A stretch of DNA of 64,000 nucleotides, taken from Diprion similis. Its lineage: Eukaryota; Arthropoda; Insecta; Hymenoptera; Diprionidae. The number at the start of each line of letters is the position of its first letter. Position 1 is the stretch's first letter. Positions 25,701 to 38,246 of this stretch are shown piece after piece. Where the stretch lies: positions 2,036,501 through 2,100,500 of the forward strand of contig NC_060113.1 in NCBI RefSeq assembly GCF_021155765.1, read 5' to 3'. The translations under genes and the position numbers were made by a program. The notes below the pieces were generated by a model. It was not told the DNA's origin. It ran no database searches and saw nothing but the letters and a program-made list of their open reading frames with translations.

Positions 25701-28700
25701 TTACAGAAATTTTGAAAATTCAAACACGCTAAATATAGATTTTATGAGAAATAACATGAGGACTGGACTGGCGAGGTGTAATAAGACGAAGACTTTCACT
25801 GTGCATACACCGTATTATATGCATCCAGGCTTGCCAAGACTTTAACAAAATATACATTTTACTGCAGAATGTAATCGTTAGACTTGCACGTATAGTACTT
25901 CACACCATTTTTCTTTCATCGGCTTCGGTTTGCTTGATATTCAACCCCTGACGTAACTGACAGTTTGATTAATCGTTCGAGGACAAAATATAAGCCATGA
26001 TTAAAATTCTAATAGATTCCATAGCTGACTGGATTGTTTTTATATATATTTTTTTCCCTCCGTTTTATGTTATCAATTTTTGAATATATAAATAGCAGAG
26101 AATTTAATATTCGTCTATAGAAAAGCGTAGGAATTCTCGCAAATTATAATTATACACTTTTTTTTAATTACGTGCGCTATTCAACCGAGTTTACATTTAT
26201 TCTATTTTTTTTATTCGAATTTCAAATCTCCGTACAATTTTTTGTCTCGACGAAATATACTTACGTATAAACGAGTTCGAAGGAAAAGCCCGTATTCAAG
26301 GCTGGAATGTCATTCACATCTGAGAAATGTTTTTTAGAGTTTAAGTTATGAAATATCACAAGATACATATCATTCAAATAGCGAAAGAGCATTTTTTATC
26401 CTATCGTAAGAGCGACTAAAATTTCATTTTCCCGGTATCAGAGAATTTTGTTTTTCGTTAATGCCGGGTGATAATTAAAAACTTGAGTACTGCAAATTTT
26501 TATTCATACAAATCGTTTTTGCAGTTATTCATTTTTCACTAATAGCGTAAATTATAGCACTTATACAAAGGAAACCGTATGGGATGTATTTTAGGCGGAA
26601 ATCGATTCGTATCAAGTTGGGAGACACGAGTTAAGATTAGAACGATGCGGTAACACGGTCTAAAAACGATTATTTCTTTAAAAAATATGCCGTTCACCTA
26701 TATCGATCAAACATTGTGCAGTTCGAGACGAATTATGTAAATCAAGAACTTATATAAGCTATGCAATGTGTGACTCATTGTAAATTATAATAAGCCTTAT
26801 ATCATCGAAAACTATACACAAGCTGCTCTCTCGACTTAAAACTGAACCCACGATATTTTCTTGGTGACTATAACCGATAATCAATGCGTTATAATCAGAC
26901 CCAATAATTCCAATTAATTTCTCTTCTACAGAACAGACGTTCTTATCATGCGACAGACCTTGTCATCACCTGGACTGGCCGATGATTTGTCGGGTGAAGC
27001 TAACCCTCGAGGTTTATCAATCCCTAAGCAAGTGAGTATAGGCAATAGGTCATTGATCGATAATCGATGAAGCACCGAATTATTGAGAAAAATTAAGTGA
27101 AATGGAATTTAATAATTTTTTCGTATTTCGAGGCTACTTTTATACTTCCAAATGGAATGAAAAATTCCCCTTGTATTGTTATCTCAATCGGGCAACAGGT
27201 TTTGGATAGATTACGCATCGGCAATAACGTCGATCCGGTTTTCTGAATGTGTAATTTGTTAAGCTCGAGTAAGAATATGTTTAAATATAGTTTGACGAAA
27301 TTTTTGCATTAGCTTTTACGTGAAGCGAAATAATTGCGATGTTCAGTGCTTTGGTGTAATAATTAAAAATGGTACTTTCATCCAAGATTTAAATTTTGCA
27401 TAATACATTTTTATGGCGTGACATATATTATGTATATATAATGTATATGGTTTCGCAATGTCGGAAATAAACGAGAAACTTTCGGGGAGATCTGGTACCT
27501 CATAGGCGGTCAGTGACAGTCGGCGTTTCGAGTCGGCAACTTTCTTACGCCAGACTTGACTCCATTCCTGTCATTAGTATCGACCTTTCTCATACGCGGT
27601 ATTACCGCATCGCGTCGCAAGGATAACGCATCGTTACGTCAATCGCGCAATCGGACTTTCATGGTGACGTTACGTTACGGAGATCAAACGCCGGCCGTTA
27701 CGCAACGAAAGAGCAACGCGGTAAGAAAAAGGAATGCAAAAATCACGAAAAGTGATTTACCGAGAGAAGGGGGGCGCGTGCGAAAGGAATTCGCGAACGC
27801 TAAGACTTTGACTATTCTTCTTTTTTGTTTCTGACGTAGGTCGTGCGGTAATTGCCCAGCCAATGAAACCGCCTGTCTTGGAAAGCACTGTGTATCCGTC
27901 GATGGTCAGAGGAGAGGTGTGCTGGTCGCCAATCGGCAGATGCCAGGTCCCAGTATACAGGTAATTCCATTATGAGCTACGCGGTTTTTGAATTTCCGCC
28001 ATTACGTCACGCGGCATCTTTAAATTGCGTGGATATATATTTCGCATCTCACGTTGTGTCCAGAAGGTGAAAGTGCGCTTGTAATGACTCGCTGTATTCG
28101 CGGCGGAAGATGCAGATATTTAATTATAGATTCTCTCTTCTGTTGCGGAAGTAATTCACCAAAACGACGCATGAATGCATTCTTTTATTTATTCTTTGTT
28201 AAAAAACTAAAAAAAAAAAAAAACCGACTTCTACGCAAACAGTTTCAACTACCAAATTTCAAATGCCTTTTTTATCTTCTCAGAATTGTTTACAATTTTT
28301 ACAAACTATATTCTTCAATGAATTTCTTTTTTATTCACGAGGTGTTCAAAATTTACATTCAAATTTACGTTTAACCAGATTATTATAATACATGGAAATG
28401 ACTGATTCTTAACATGCTTCAAGCTTCACGTCGACGATATTTCAATTTTAATAAATACTCACTTTGTTCCAGCGAGAAAACTAACTAGTAGGTCATTATC
28501 GCAAATAATTGAAATTTTATAAAGCGTAGAACGTAACGAAGATATATATATATATATACGTAATTAGATTTATAAGAAGATTAGAAACTCGCGGCATTTC
28601 CCGTGTATAAGTATTTACAGTGAAAAACTTTTATCAATCAATGATGTTAAGGAATGCGTGGTGAAGAGAGAAATCGGTTCTTTTTTTTCTACTTTTTAAA

Positions 28701-31700
28701 CTGCAAAAAATAAAGAAAAATGCAGCCTACAGATATGTACATTAACCAGAGATTTATGTATACATATACATATTGCAATGCACTTTCTGCATTATTTTAC
28801 GTCACTGTACAGTGTACAAAGACTTTTACCAGTTGATTGTAAAGTTAAAGTACGTATTATACGTTCTGAGTCCTAATGTATATAGTACATGATAATTTAA
28901 TTGTAAAAGTACAGAGAAAAGAGGTTTGTCGAATCTATCAAATATGGTGAAAGAAACGTTGTTTCCATTTTTTTATGAAAAAAAAAAATTCTAATTTCAT
29001 AGCTCCAACGAAACAGCGTGATTGAAAAAAGTAAATAAGTAATAAATTGCCTGATCGCTAGAGAAATCACATTTAATTTTACGGAAAACAATATTTCTAT
29101 AACCATATTCAATAAATTTTATGTACTTCGGTCTCCCAACGTACTTCCACGAGGTGTTATAATAAGCGCAACGATCAGCTTCAACGTCTGCACTTTTTTC
29201 ATGCGGGATGATCAGACGGTAAATATGACTGCAGGTATGCGAGAACGACATCCTCGTCGTTGACGTGGTGAACCGTCTTCCTGGTCGAGCGGTCGCGGTC
29301 CATTGGCGAGGGCAGTCCCAGATCGAGACGCCGTGCATGGACGGTGCCCCATTGGTGACCCAGTGTCCGATACCGAGCTACACTGTCTTCCAGTACAAGT
29401 TCCGGGCAGCGGCGGCAGGAACTCATCTCTGGCACGCGCACGCAGGTGAGTAAAATCCATCCTCAGAAACGGGGGGTTAAATAAATAGGGTGTCTCGAGC
29501 ACGAAGTCACGTAACCGATTTAAGGACGTTTACGAGAATTTCGGTATGAATTGATAATTGAATAATCTGCAAAATATAACCTCAAAGCTCGCCTCGCGTC
29601 GTAATTAATTGATGAAATATTTCTACGATATTTATTCTACCCTAACTGACCAAATCGTACTTTTCTACAATAGCACGATCATTTAGCAATGAATTTTAAG
29701 TTTGTCAGATATGTCGCTGAGAAACTATCTCGGTTATCGTTAACGCTATTGCATTGGTCACGTGACATCTGAATCCCCGAAACACCTCGAATGGGCGGGG
29801 AACAGCAACGATGCGACGGGTATTAGAAAGTGATTTTTTTTTTTTATCGTGATTTTGCAGGTGGCGACGTTGCCGACGGATTGTCCGGCTCTCTGATCGT
29901 GCGGCAGGCCGACGCCCGCGAGCCCCATCGCGCCCTCTACGACATCGACGATCCGAAACACGTGATCCTCCTCAGCGAGTGGAAGCACTTCTTCTCCACC
30001 GACGCCACCTCCAATCCGCTCCGCTCCAAGACCGCCGCTCTTCTCGTCAACGGAAGGGGGCGCCAATCCGCTGGTCCCAGGGTTCCTCTCTCCACCTTCA
30101 CTCTCATCCCCGGTCAACGACACCGGTTTAGGGTCGCTCACGCAGGTGGCGCCGAATCCTGCCCCGTAAATCTCGCCATAGAAGGACACTCTTTACTCGT
30201 CATTGCCCTTGACGGACACCCCGTCAGCCCCTTAAAGGTCAAATCGGTTACTCTGGTCAAAGGTACGATCGTCGTTCCTCAGGTTCGAATTTTAGTTTTT
30301 TAGAGGCGATTCGGTGAAAATCGAAAACTTTTGAGAAAAATTATCGTTCAACCCTTCGGTTCTCATTAACCGTTTTTTATTTATTTTTTTTACTTTTTAA
30401 TATTGCTGCATTATCATACACGCAAATTATTGTTTTATCCAGAGACCAATTCTTAGACAGATTAATTTTTTTGCCTGGAATTCGGAGACACAGACTCCGA
30501 GAAGTTATGGCCGTAAAAAAACGAACTTTGTTTTACCAATTCGCTCTTCTGGCTGTCGGATCTTTCCGCTATGACTTCAAGATGATAATCACTCCGCAGG
30601 AGAACGTCTAGACTTTGTCCTGAAGGCCAGCGGAAGCATTAGGTCTTACGGGTTGACGGTGCGGACGATAGAAGGCTGCTTGTCGCCTGCGGTAGTCGGT
30701 GGTGCGATTTTGCAGTACAAGGGCCTTACCGACGGAGAACCGTCGGTGATCTCAAGCCTCGAGAAGACTGGGTCTCCTGAAGGCGATCACCGGGATACCA
30801 GGATCGACGTTTCCCTGACGTCAAATCCGTCCGAGGGTTGTAACGACCGGGAGAAAATATGCCTGACGGAAGTTCGAAGCAAAAGGAAGCTGCCGAAGGT
30901 CCTTCAAGGAACGCCCGACGTCACGATGTATCTACCGATCAACTACAGCATCGAAACGTCCGATTTCACAGGTGAAAAAATTCTCTCATATCCCCGAATC
31001 TGATTTTTTTTTGATTTTTTTTTCTGCAGGATCGATTTTCACACTGTTTCTTGTTTTTTTTTCTCCATTTTTCGTTCTGTTTTTTGCGCAGACGGCGGCG
31101 AGATCCGGACGCGGGTACTTCACGTCAGCAACGTGACGTTTACTTTCCCTTCTTCGCCACTACTTACTCAGGGTCAAGATATTCCTCAGGAAATTATTTG
31201 CTCCGGCAATGCTGCCGATCCATTACAGGCTGCGACCCGGTGTCGTCGCGACGGCATCTCCGAGGGTCAGGTCTGCGAGTGTGTTCACGTCAGACGCATT
31301 CCCGCTGGAGCAACCGTCGAAATCATCCTCATGGATCAGGGTGAGAGTTGATAATGTTTTTTCTCTATTCGGTGTTATAAATTTTGGTGAAAGCTAAGGT
31401 GCACGACGTTGATTTTTTGCTTAATTTTGTGACTATTCTCTCTGAATTTCATACCCTTTCTAAAGATTTCAATTGATTTCGATAACGATGTCAGATTCAA
31501 GTTTGGTTGCGATAATTTCAACGAGAAATGACGACCTTTTCGAAGGTCGATTGACGAACAAGAAACTGCGTCCCTGTCTTAGACGCCATTGTTTTGTACC
31601 AAATTAGTATCCCGATTGTATAATCCTTCGATATTGATAATAATTATTATTTCTGCGCTATCGTCTCAGACGTGCATAGACATTTTCACAAAAAAACAAT

Positions 31701-33716
31701 CCACCGTCTCGAGATTGAAACATAATTTCAGTGGTTCTATTCAACGTGGAAGGTCATCCCCAAAATCAGCATCCAATGGATCGAATACCGTGGTTATACA
31801 TTGCACAAGATGCGATAAGTTATTTTGTTGCGTCATGTTGTTAGATGAGCTTGTTTCAAGCTGTTTACAACCCCTTCTGCTTACATGTAACGTAATGCTA
31901 GCTGTATATTATGTATCGCAGAGGGCGCAGAGCCTTGTAAGGGCTTAAAAGGACTCGCAGGATCCCTCGAATGGCGGTTAGCCTTGGCTCAGAGACCTTG
32001 AGCTACATCTCCGCCACGTGGAGGCTGTAAAAACACTCTGTATTGATCCCGTTCCAGGTCCTGAGTATAATTTTGCGGGGATAATAGAGGGGGAAGTTGA
32101 CTCCCTGATAGCTTCTCTCTGACTCTCTCGTCTCTCGCGAATAACATGATGCCAACGCAAGTTATGATGGGTTTAATTGCTACCTATTAACAATTGTCTG
32201 AGGTTTAAAGGGTCGGTTTATACTAAATTTTTACCTCGTGAAATATAGTCGATGTGATTAGAAATACGGAGAGATTCCATTTTTTATTTATTGTTGGGTT
32301 GTTTTTAGTGAAAGAAACAACAACAATACTTAGAAAGCGTTTAATGTGTCGCTCAGAATCTAGATCACTTTCCGTAGTTTGATTGTTGATAATATTGATG
32401 ATAAAAATCAGACGAACATGAGTAACAGTTTAATAATACGTCGTTTGTAACCACTTTCAATTATCATTGCGCAATTCTATTCTTCGGTCACATGAAAAGC
32501 ACTTTCCCTTTCGTTGTTTGGAAATTTGATTACGTAAGGAGCTCACTGAGGCTTCTGACTTGCTCGTATGAGGTATTCGGTGAAATTGAAAGGCAGAGAG
32601 ATATTTTTAATCCAAGTACGTGACGCTTTTGCCTCAGTATCACTAACGATATTTACAGTGAAAAAAATCTTTCAACTTGCACTCAAGTGTGTTTACCGAA
32701 GCAAGCTAGCCAGGTGTATAACCTAGCAGCTCACCAAGCTATATAAGTTGCGCAAATATTGGATGAGAAAGTGCCCTTCGTTGTTTGAAAGAAACGACTT
32801 ACGGCGACGGGGAATTTCGAATACTTATACTTAAATAACAACTCTATATGTTTATTGTAAATCAAATTTATTTTCGAAGACAAAGAAAATCGTTGACTAT
32901 CTAACGAGAATCGTGTGAACTGAATTTCTATAAGTACACATCTGGAAGTGGGATCAAGATTTTTCCACCTACGAATCATTGCAATTTCTTAATTCATCTC
33001 CAAAAGCACCGTCCAATTGCAATTTGCAATGAATTGCATTCGTACTTTATACTTACGGGAAAATGAAATGCAAATGTGATTCGTATTGAATGTAACTACA
33101 TACAATTTATATCAGTTATTATCATATCAATTAAAAATTGTATTTGTGACTTGTAACCCACTAATCGCAATTGTGATCGCCCATCACTAATCTCAAGTCT
33201 CGAAACTGTCAACACAGCCGTCCGATTATTATTATTTTGTCCTTTGATAATTTTATCCACTTCCGCACAGGCGGTTTGGATGACCTGGTATACCACCTCC
33301 ACGGGTTCAGCTTCTACGTTGTGGGGGCAAAGCGTTTCGGGCGAAGCGTGTCCGTTGATGAGGTGAAGGAGATGGACAGCCGCGGGATGCTGCTGGGTCG
33401 AGACCTGGACCACCCTCCGTTGAAGGACACTATTGTGGTACCGAAGCATGGCCTCGTGGCTCTCCGATTCAAGGCTGATAATCGCGGTGAGAAATGAAGC
33501 CAACCTTGAAACCGTGAACGGAGAAATGGGGTCGGTTTTACCGGTGATAATTTTTCACTCTCAGGTTACTGGATGCTGCGAGATGAGCACGCGTCCCAGT
33601 GGACCAGAGGACTCGACGTCGTCCTGCAGGTCGGGGAACCGGATGGGATGATACAGGCGCCCGAGGACTTTCCAAAGTGCGGCTCCTTCGTAGGACCAGA
33701 TTATTTTCTCATTTAG
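22727..33716 (+). CDS. MCORP: Multicopper oxidase-related protein (MCORP type; laccase fold with lost copper ligands), 10 exons including two alternative first exons
   Basis: Exons: 1A 22727-23036 or 1B 25556-25688, then 26932-27031, 27840-27960, 29235-29445, 29861-30262, 30600-30971, 31092-31340, 33271-33486 and 33565-33716; all junctions agree in phase. Isoform 1A is 710 aa (637 if started at Met 22946) and 1B is 651 aa. After the N-terminal hydrophobic segment comes the insect laccase Cys-rich region (CDRPCHH...CGNCPANETACLGKHC), then cupredoxin domains with NRQMPGPSIQ, MDGAPLVTQCPIP, GTHLWHAHAG, DGLSGSLIV and VYHLHGFSFYVVG, and a C-terminal VGEPDG...FPKCG. Copper motifs are degraded: HWHG is HWRG, HPFHLHG is LVYHLHG, and the HCHxxxH motif is RDEHASQ. 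Of 11 ligand positions only 5 remain, including no T1 Cys, so laccase activity is not expected. This matches the MCORP class, described as essential in beetles. A divergent laccase remains possible. The protein is secreted or membrane-anchored. Confidence 0.85.
25556..25688 (+). CDS. Alternative first coding exon (1B) of the MCORP-type gene
   Basis: ATG at 25556, preceded by an in-frame TAG six bases upstream, opens 44 codons plus one base and ends at a strong donor (A|GTAAGT). The exon ends in phase 1, exactly as exon 1A does at 23036, so both can join exon 2 at 26932. It encodes about 23 polar residues, then a hydrophobic stretch (IVLTMIAAVAAILHL), a signal-anchor pattern. Exon 1A instead gives MHSIDTLFRAAIFVGLG... 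before the same junction. Transcript data are needed to show that both are used. Confidence 0.7.
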
Positions 33717-33927
33717 GTCTCATCTACGATTAATGCCTATAGTATACTAAAACCACGACTGATGTAAATAGCTGTAAATAGTGTAACGGGTAACCGTAAA
33801 ATGTGTGTGATCTATCTTTTTTCTTTTTTTACTTTTTGCCTATTGTCTTGATTCATGGTCTTATACTTGGTACTGTCACACATAATGTTAGATTGTTAGA
33901 TATATACGTTATGTATTTTTGAAACCA

Positions 33928-33933
33928 AATAAA
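33928..33933 (+). promoter_or_regulatory. Probable polyadenylation signal of the MCORP-type gene
   Basis: AATAAA lies 212 bases after the stop codon and about 260 bases before the next gene's proposed start. Confidence 0.55.
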
Positions 33934-34191
33934 GACTATAATGAAGTTGCTGCTGTTGACAATGACCATCGAGCTTGCCCTGGAAACACAAGAAGCTTGA
34001 ATCGCGTTGAGACCTTCTTCTGTTCGCTGCTTATCGATGAATGTAATCGAAGAAGAAAGTTTTCATGACACCGTTTCTCCTACGCCTGATGAATTTACAG
34101 GGAGAAAATTCCAAGCTTTTACCGTGTAACAAGTCGACCAGCTGTTGTCGTAGAGTTCGGTAAATCAGCTGATGTGCAACGACAGCCAGGA

Positions 34192-35353
34192 ATGTCCTGT
34201 TTAAGTGCCTTGCACACGCAGCTTGTGACTCTACTGTCAGTGCCGCATGAGATCCTCCTGTTCCGGCACAAGGTATTCAAGGAGTACGTCAAAATCGCCG
34301 TCGGTCCGGACTTCATACACACTTTGCCCTCCTTCATCGTTCTATCCGCGATGATAATCGTGCTGTGGAGAAGCCCGCCGAAGATTCAATGCGTTTCCGT
34401 AGTTGTAAGCAGGGTGACCGTCTTCCGAGCACTTCAGGTACATCAAACAACAACAAATAGCATAGATCATCAACCATGTTCCGTTTTTCATGGTCTCTTT
34501 AAGGTCCTCACCAGCTGGGCTCTAGTTAACGGTGTTCTATGGCTCTGGCTCATCTTCCAAAGGATTCTTTACTGCTTCGTATGGTCCTACTGGAGTTACG
34601 TTAGTACCTTGTTACCACCAAACCTCGAAACCTATCAGACGATACCATCTTTCATCAATTCTCCAAATGCTTCCAAAGCAGGACTCCGAGTATCAGGCCA
34701 CCCCAGTTCCTTGGTGGCAGCGCGTTTGGTCTTCATACTATCCACCACCCCATCAACCACCGATATTTTCCGCCGGTTTCATCAGCTGGATACTCTCGAT
34801 GATTGCTGCCATCGGGGTGCTCGGATTCGTCACGTCTCCTCAGATGATGCAGAACATTTTTTCAGATCTGCTTCTCACGGTTCGTGACCTGCCGTTCATC
34901 GTTAGGCATGGTTTCACCTGGTCCACGAACAGGTGACTATAAGAAGTTTCCGTTGTCTTCTTGAGAATGGACATTGAAAACTTGCGATGTTTCAGGGTCA
35001 GAGAGGCGATGTCATGCGACAGAGGGACCGCCGTTGAGGAAAGTGAAATCAGCTCCGTCTGCGACGATTGTCGCTCAGATTTGTCGGCCGACGTCACTCG
35101 GGGGGTTTCGAGTCGTCGCGATGTTCGCCCCGTCTCGTATGGAACCAACTGGACTCCCAGACCCACGTATTCGGGGTACAAGGAGTCGCAGCGAAAGTAC
35201 CAAGAGAAAACAATCCGAACTTCTGCAGTCACGGTTGCCGGCGGTACGATCCGTCATGACGACGAGAAATTGTCACCGAGGCAACTGCGGCATCGACGAG
35301 GCTGTCATACAGTCGTTCCGAGCAATTCCAGCGATAAGTCAAGCGGATGTTGA
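34192..35353 (+). CDS. Unrecognised multi-pass membrane protein, 4 exons, about 316 aa
   Basis: Exons read as 34192-34437, 34504-34599, 34682-34932 and 34996-35353, phases 0, 0 and 2. I do not recognise the family. Visible: a hydrophobic segment at about 45-62 (LPSFIVLSAMIIVLW), a Trp-rich hydrophobic stretch at about 83-112 (WALVNGVLWLWLIF, then CFVWSYWSY), a Pro/Tyr-rich loop (PVPWWQRVWSSYYPPPHQPP), a third membrane segment at about 145-165 (GFISWILSMIAAIGVLGF), and a polar, Ser/Arg/Asp-rich C-terminal tail of about 120 residues. The start is the first Met (34192); the frame stays open upstream to a possible acceptor at 34100, so an extra 5' exon is possible. The last exon is also open in a second frame (to 35507), but only the chosen frame joins the 34932 donor. 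The 66-bp first intron is open and in frame, so retention would add 22 residues. The acceptor of exon 3 could also be 34679. Confidence 0.55.
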
Positions 35354-38246
35354 AGGGAACTTTGTACTTTGGTATTATCGCGTAGCAACGTCATTCCACG
35401 ATGATGGAAATTTACACAGACTGAAATTTCGCTTTGGTACAACGGGACTTGTTGTATATGATTATTTTGTACAGATAATTTATTTTGGAATTATACCGCG
35501 GACCTGATGGCCCACTTCTATTTATTTTTTATTTTTTTCTTTCGTACTTCGTTACTTGTCACGGAGATCATGTGTTTGGACTGTTTCATCTTTTTTTGTT
35601 TCCACGAAACGAAGTACGATTTACTTTGGCTTTCTCTGATGCTCGCGTAGCTTATACGGGATCCTTTAGATTCCGCGAAAGCGCAAAGTCAAATTTTATA
35701 CAGCGATTGCTAAGATCCTTGCAACGGTTACATCGCGCCTAAGTGTAAAATCTCTACAAAGAGAGTACTACAAACGTCATTCTCAGCACGCGTAAAAGCA
35801 TATTACGTAAAACTTGCCAGTCATCAACGAATTTCACGTGCTCGACTGTGGGAAAGTATAATGCGGACATTGAAAAAAATTGATGAAATGAAACGATAGC
35901 AAAAAAAAATTTTTAAATTAAAAAAAAAAAAAAAAATGGTCGAATCACAGCGACGAAAAAAAAGAAAACAAAAGTGTGTAAAGTAGTACAATCAGTACAA
36001 GAACTATGCGATCTTCGATAAAGAAAACGGTACCTGGTTTAGAAACTGTTAGCCGTTGGCGGTGTGGCTAGATGAGGACAGATCAAAATAGATTTAGAAA
36101 CTAATCGATTCATGACGTCGTACGTGACTCATCGCGAGCTGGTGGTTTTATTGACAAACAACGGTGAAATTTTTCAAGGATAGTTCAAGGACTGCAAAGG
36201 ACAATGGGGTCGGAGGAAATAATAACTCTTAAAGCCTGTTTCTACGTCATCCCGATTCACCCTCAACCTTTCGCCCTTCAACCCGGCCTAGCCCTTAAAT
36301 TTTCGGCACGTTCCCCACGTTTGGAATCTTGAAGAAACTGCGTCACCTGCTCGGGGCTGAAGGGTGACGTGGAGGAATGTTGGCACGGGGTGTTCGAGGA
36401 CGAGGGTTTTGTGTCGAGGACGCATGCGTCGTGGGGATGAGATACCCCCGCAGCGTTGCGCCGTTTGCTTTACTCTACAACGGCAGTCCTTGTGAGGTAG
36501 GTCGCTCAAGGCTCGCAACCCTTTCATTAACTCCGCATATCACAACGGGCACAAGTCAAGCCTCAGAATTTCAACGTGCCTCGAGTGTAATTGGAAATAC
36601 GGAAGCTGCGTCAACCGCCACACTGTACCACGGCGGACGTAACGAAGTGCATCGTGAAATTGTCGCATGACAAAGGTGTGTTGTGTTCGACGGATCATAC
36701 GTTCTCTGTTGTGATAACATGGTTGTTTTCCTCCTGCGAGGATCCTTGCTCTCGGATTTAAATCCTCCTTTTCACCAATGTTCTGCAGTTCATGAAAGTG
36801 GGTGATGAGAAAAATCTCTTCACCTTCACCCCTGCTTTCCAGACAATATCGCGGTTCTTCACAACGATCAACGTTGTTTAACCCTGAATCATCCCTCTCC
36901 TCCCCCCCACCATCATGATTTAATGTGTCTGTCGCGGGTGTTGAGGGCCACCGCGCAGACTCGGATTTCCCGAATCAGGTGAAAATTGCAACACCACCGT
37001 TTGCCTTGCCCCACTCTTATTCCTGAATGGGGGTGTATTGGTGTATAGTGAAAACTAGCGGGAAGAACGCATGCGAGAACTAACACAGCCGCCGAGTGTT
37101 GAGCTGGAGGTTTTATTTGCTTTGCTCATACGGGCGCCACTCCACGTGGAAATTCAGCATGGCCCTGTGCGTGTCTATTGATTTTGCGACGCTCAGCATC
37201 CCTCAGACGCAATAACACCCTAGAATCTTCCTCGCATATTTTCTACGAGACGCGGTATACACGTAGTCGCAGTTGCTCAAACGTATGCTGCGTGCAATTA
37301 ATGGCAACCATATTTTTATGCTGGTCAGCTCATTTATCTTTTTGTATTCACAAAGTGGTCCACGCTAGAATTTGATGGGCCTTAAGGCTCGTTCAGTACC
37401 GAACGGTTGTTACGTGATTGCTCTCGAGATCTGAGAGTGTTTTTTGGTTGAGCACCTTGAAAGTCTGTCAGCTGAGACCCGAAAATGCGGCTATAACGGC
37501 ACCTGTCACATACATATATGTATAGGTAAAGAAATTCGGCGATACACGCATTTACGAACGACGACCGTAAGAGAAACTTGTTACCGGCACCGATTCCAAG
37601 CAATGTCTTTGAATAAGAAAGGATTTGAGAACCGGTTTTGAGGTACCGTCAAATCATGCTGCGTAACACCTTTTCTCAACTCGCTGTAAAAGAGGTTCCG
37701 TTTATGTACTTCAATCACGCCAAGAATCATTGTTCGGAATTTCTCCGATACGTTATAGCCGGTGCGTTAGGTACATATTCTCGAACAGAATATGGCTCCA
37801 GGCAAACTCTCTTCACCTCTTAGAACGTAACTTGTGTTCAATAAGTCAATGGTACTAATGAGCACAACGTTGTCAATCATCAACACATCTTTTCTTCTTC
37901 TTTCCTAATTTGAATAAGTTCCTTATGCTTGTCTGCATACGAAGCTTGACTATTTATATCGTCGGAAACTATTTATGCGAGTGCGGAATATAATTCGATT
38001 CAAAGTGAGTCTGATTGATCGAGAAATGTAAGCGTACAAAAGACAGTTCATCCTACAGAATAAATCGAGATCGTTTCAGGATACTGGAATCGTTTACAGA
38101 CGAGTCAAACTCTTCGCCAGTTGTTTACATAAGTATAATCATACCGTAAAGATCAATAGCCGCGAGATATATCACATGTGTTCTCACCTTTCGCAAATAT
38201 CAAAGTCTCTGACTGTCATGATCAGCTTTAGGATCCAGATGCGACT
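35354..38246. other. Intergenic DNA between the membrane-protein gene and the SLC6 gene
   Basis: No gene recognised. It contains an A-rich tract (about 35901-35936) and a GC-richer stretch at 36240-36680 with overlapping open frames on both strands and no splice or motif support. Only short open frames occur. The 3' UTR of the upstream gene and the promoter or 5' UTR exons of the SLC6 gene probably lie here. Confidence 0.45.

Noticed and set aside
31731..31854. Possible extra exon in intron 7 of the MCORP-type gene (after TTTCAG, starting VVLFNVEGHP)
   Set aside because: It hits a stop with no usable donor and adds nothing matching the MCO fold, whereas joining 31340 directly to 33271 restores DQG-GLDDLVYHLHG.
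34974..35507. Second, longer open frame (177 codons) over the last exon of the unknown membrane protein
   Set aside because: It cannot be reached in phase from the donor at 34932 through the acceptor at 34995; the alternative frame ending at 35353 can.
36240..36680. GC-richer stretch with overlapping open frames on both strands
   Set aside because: No consistent donor/acceptor phases or protein motifs; it may be promoter DNA of the SLC6 gene but nothing shows it.
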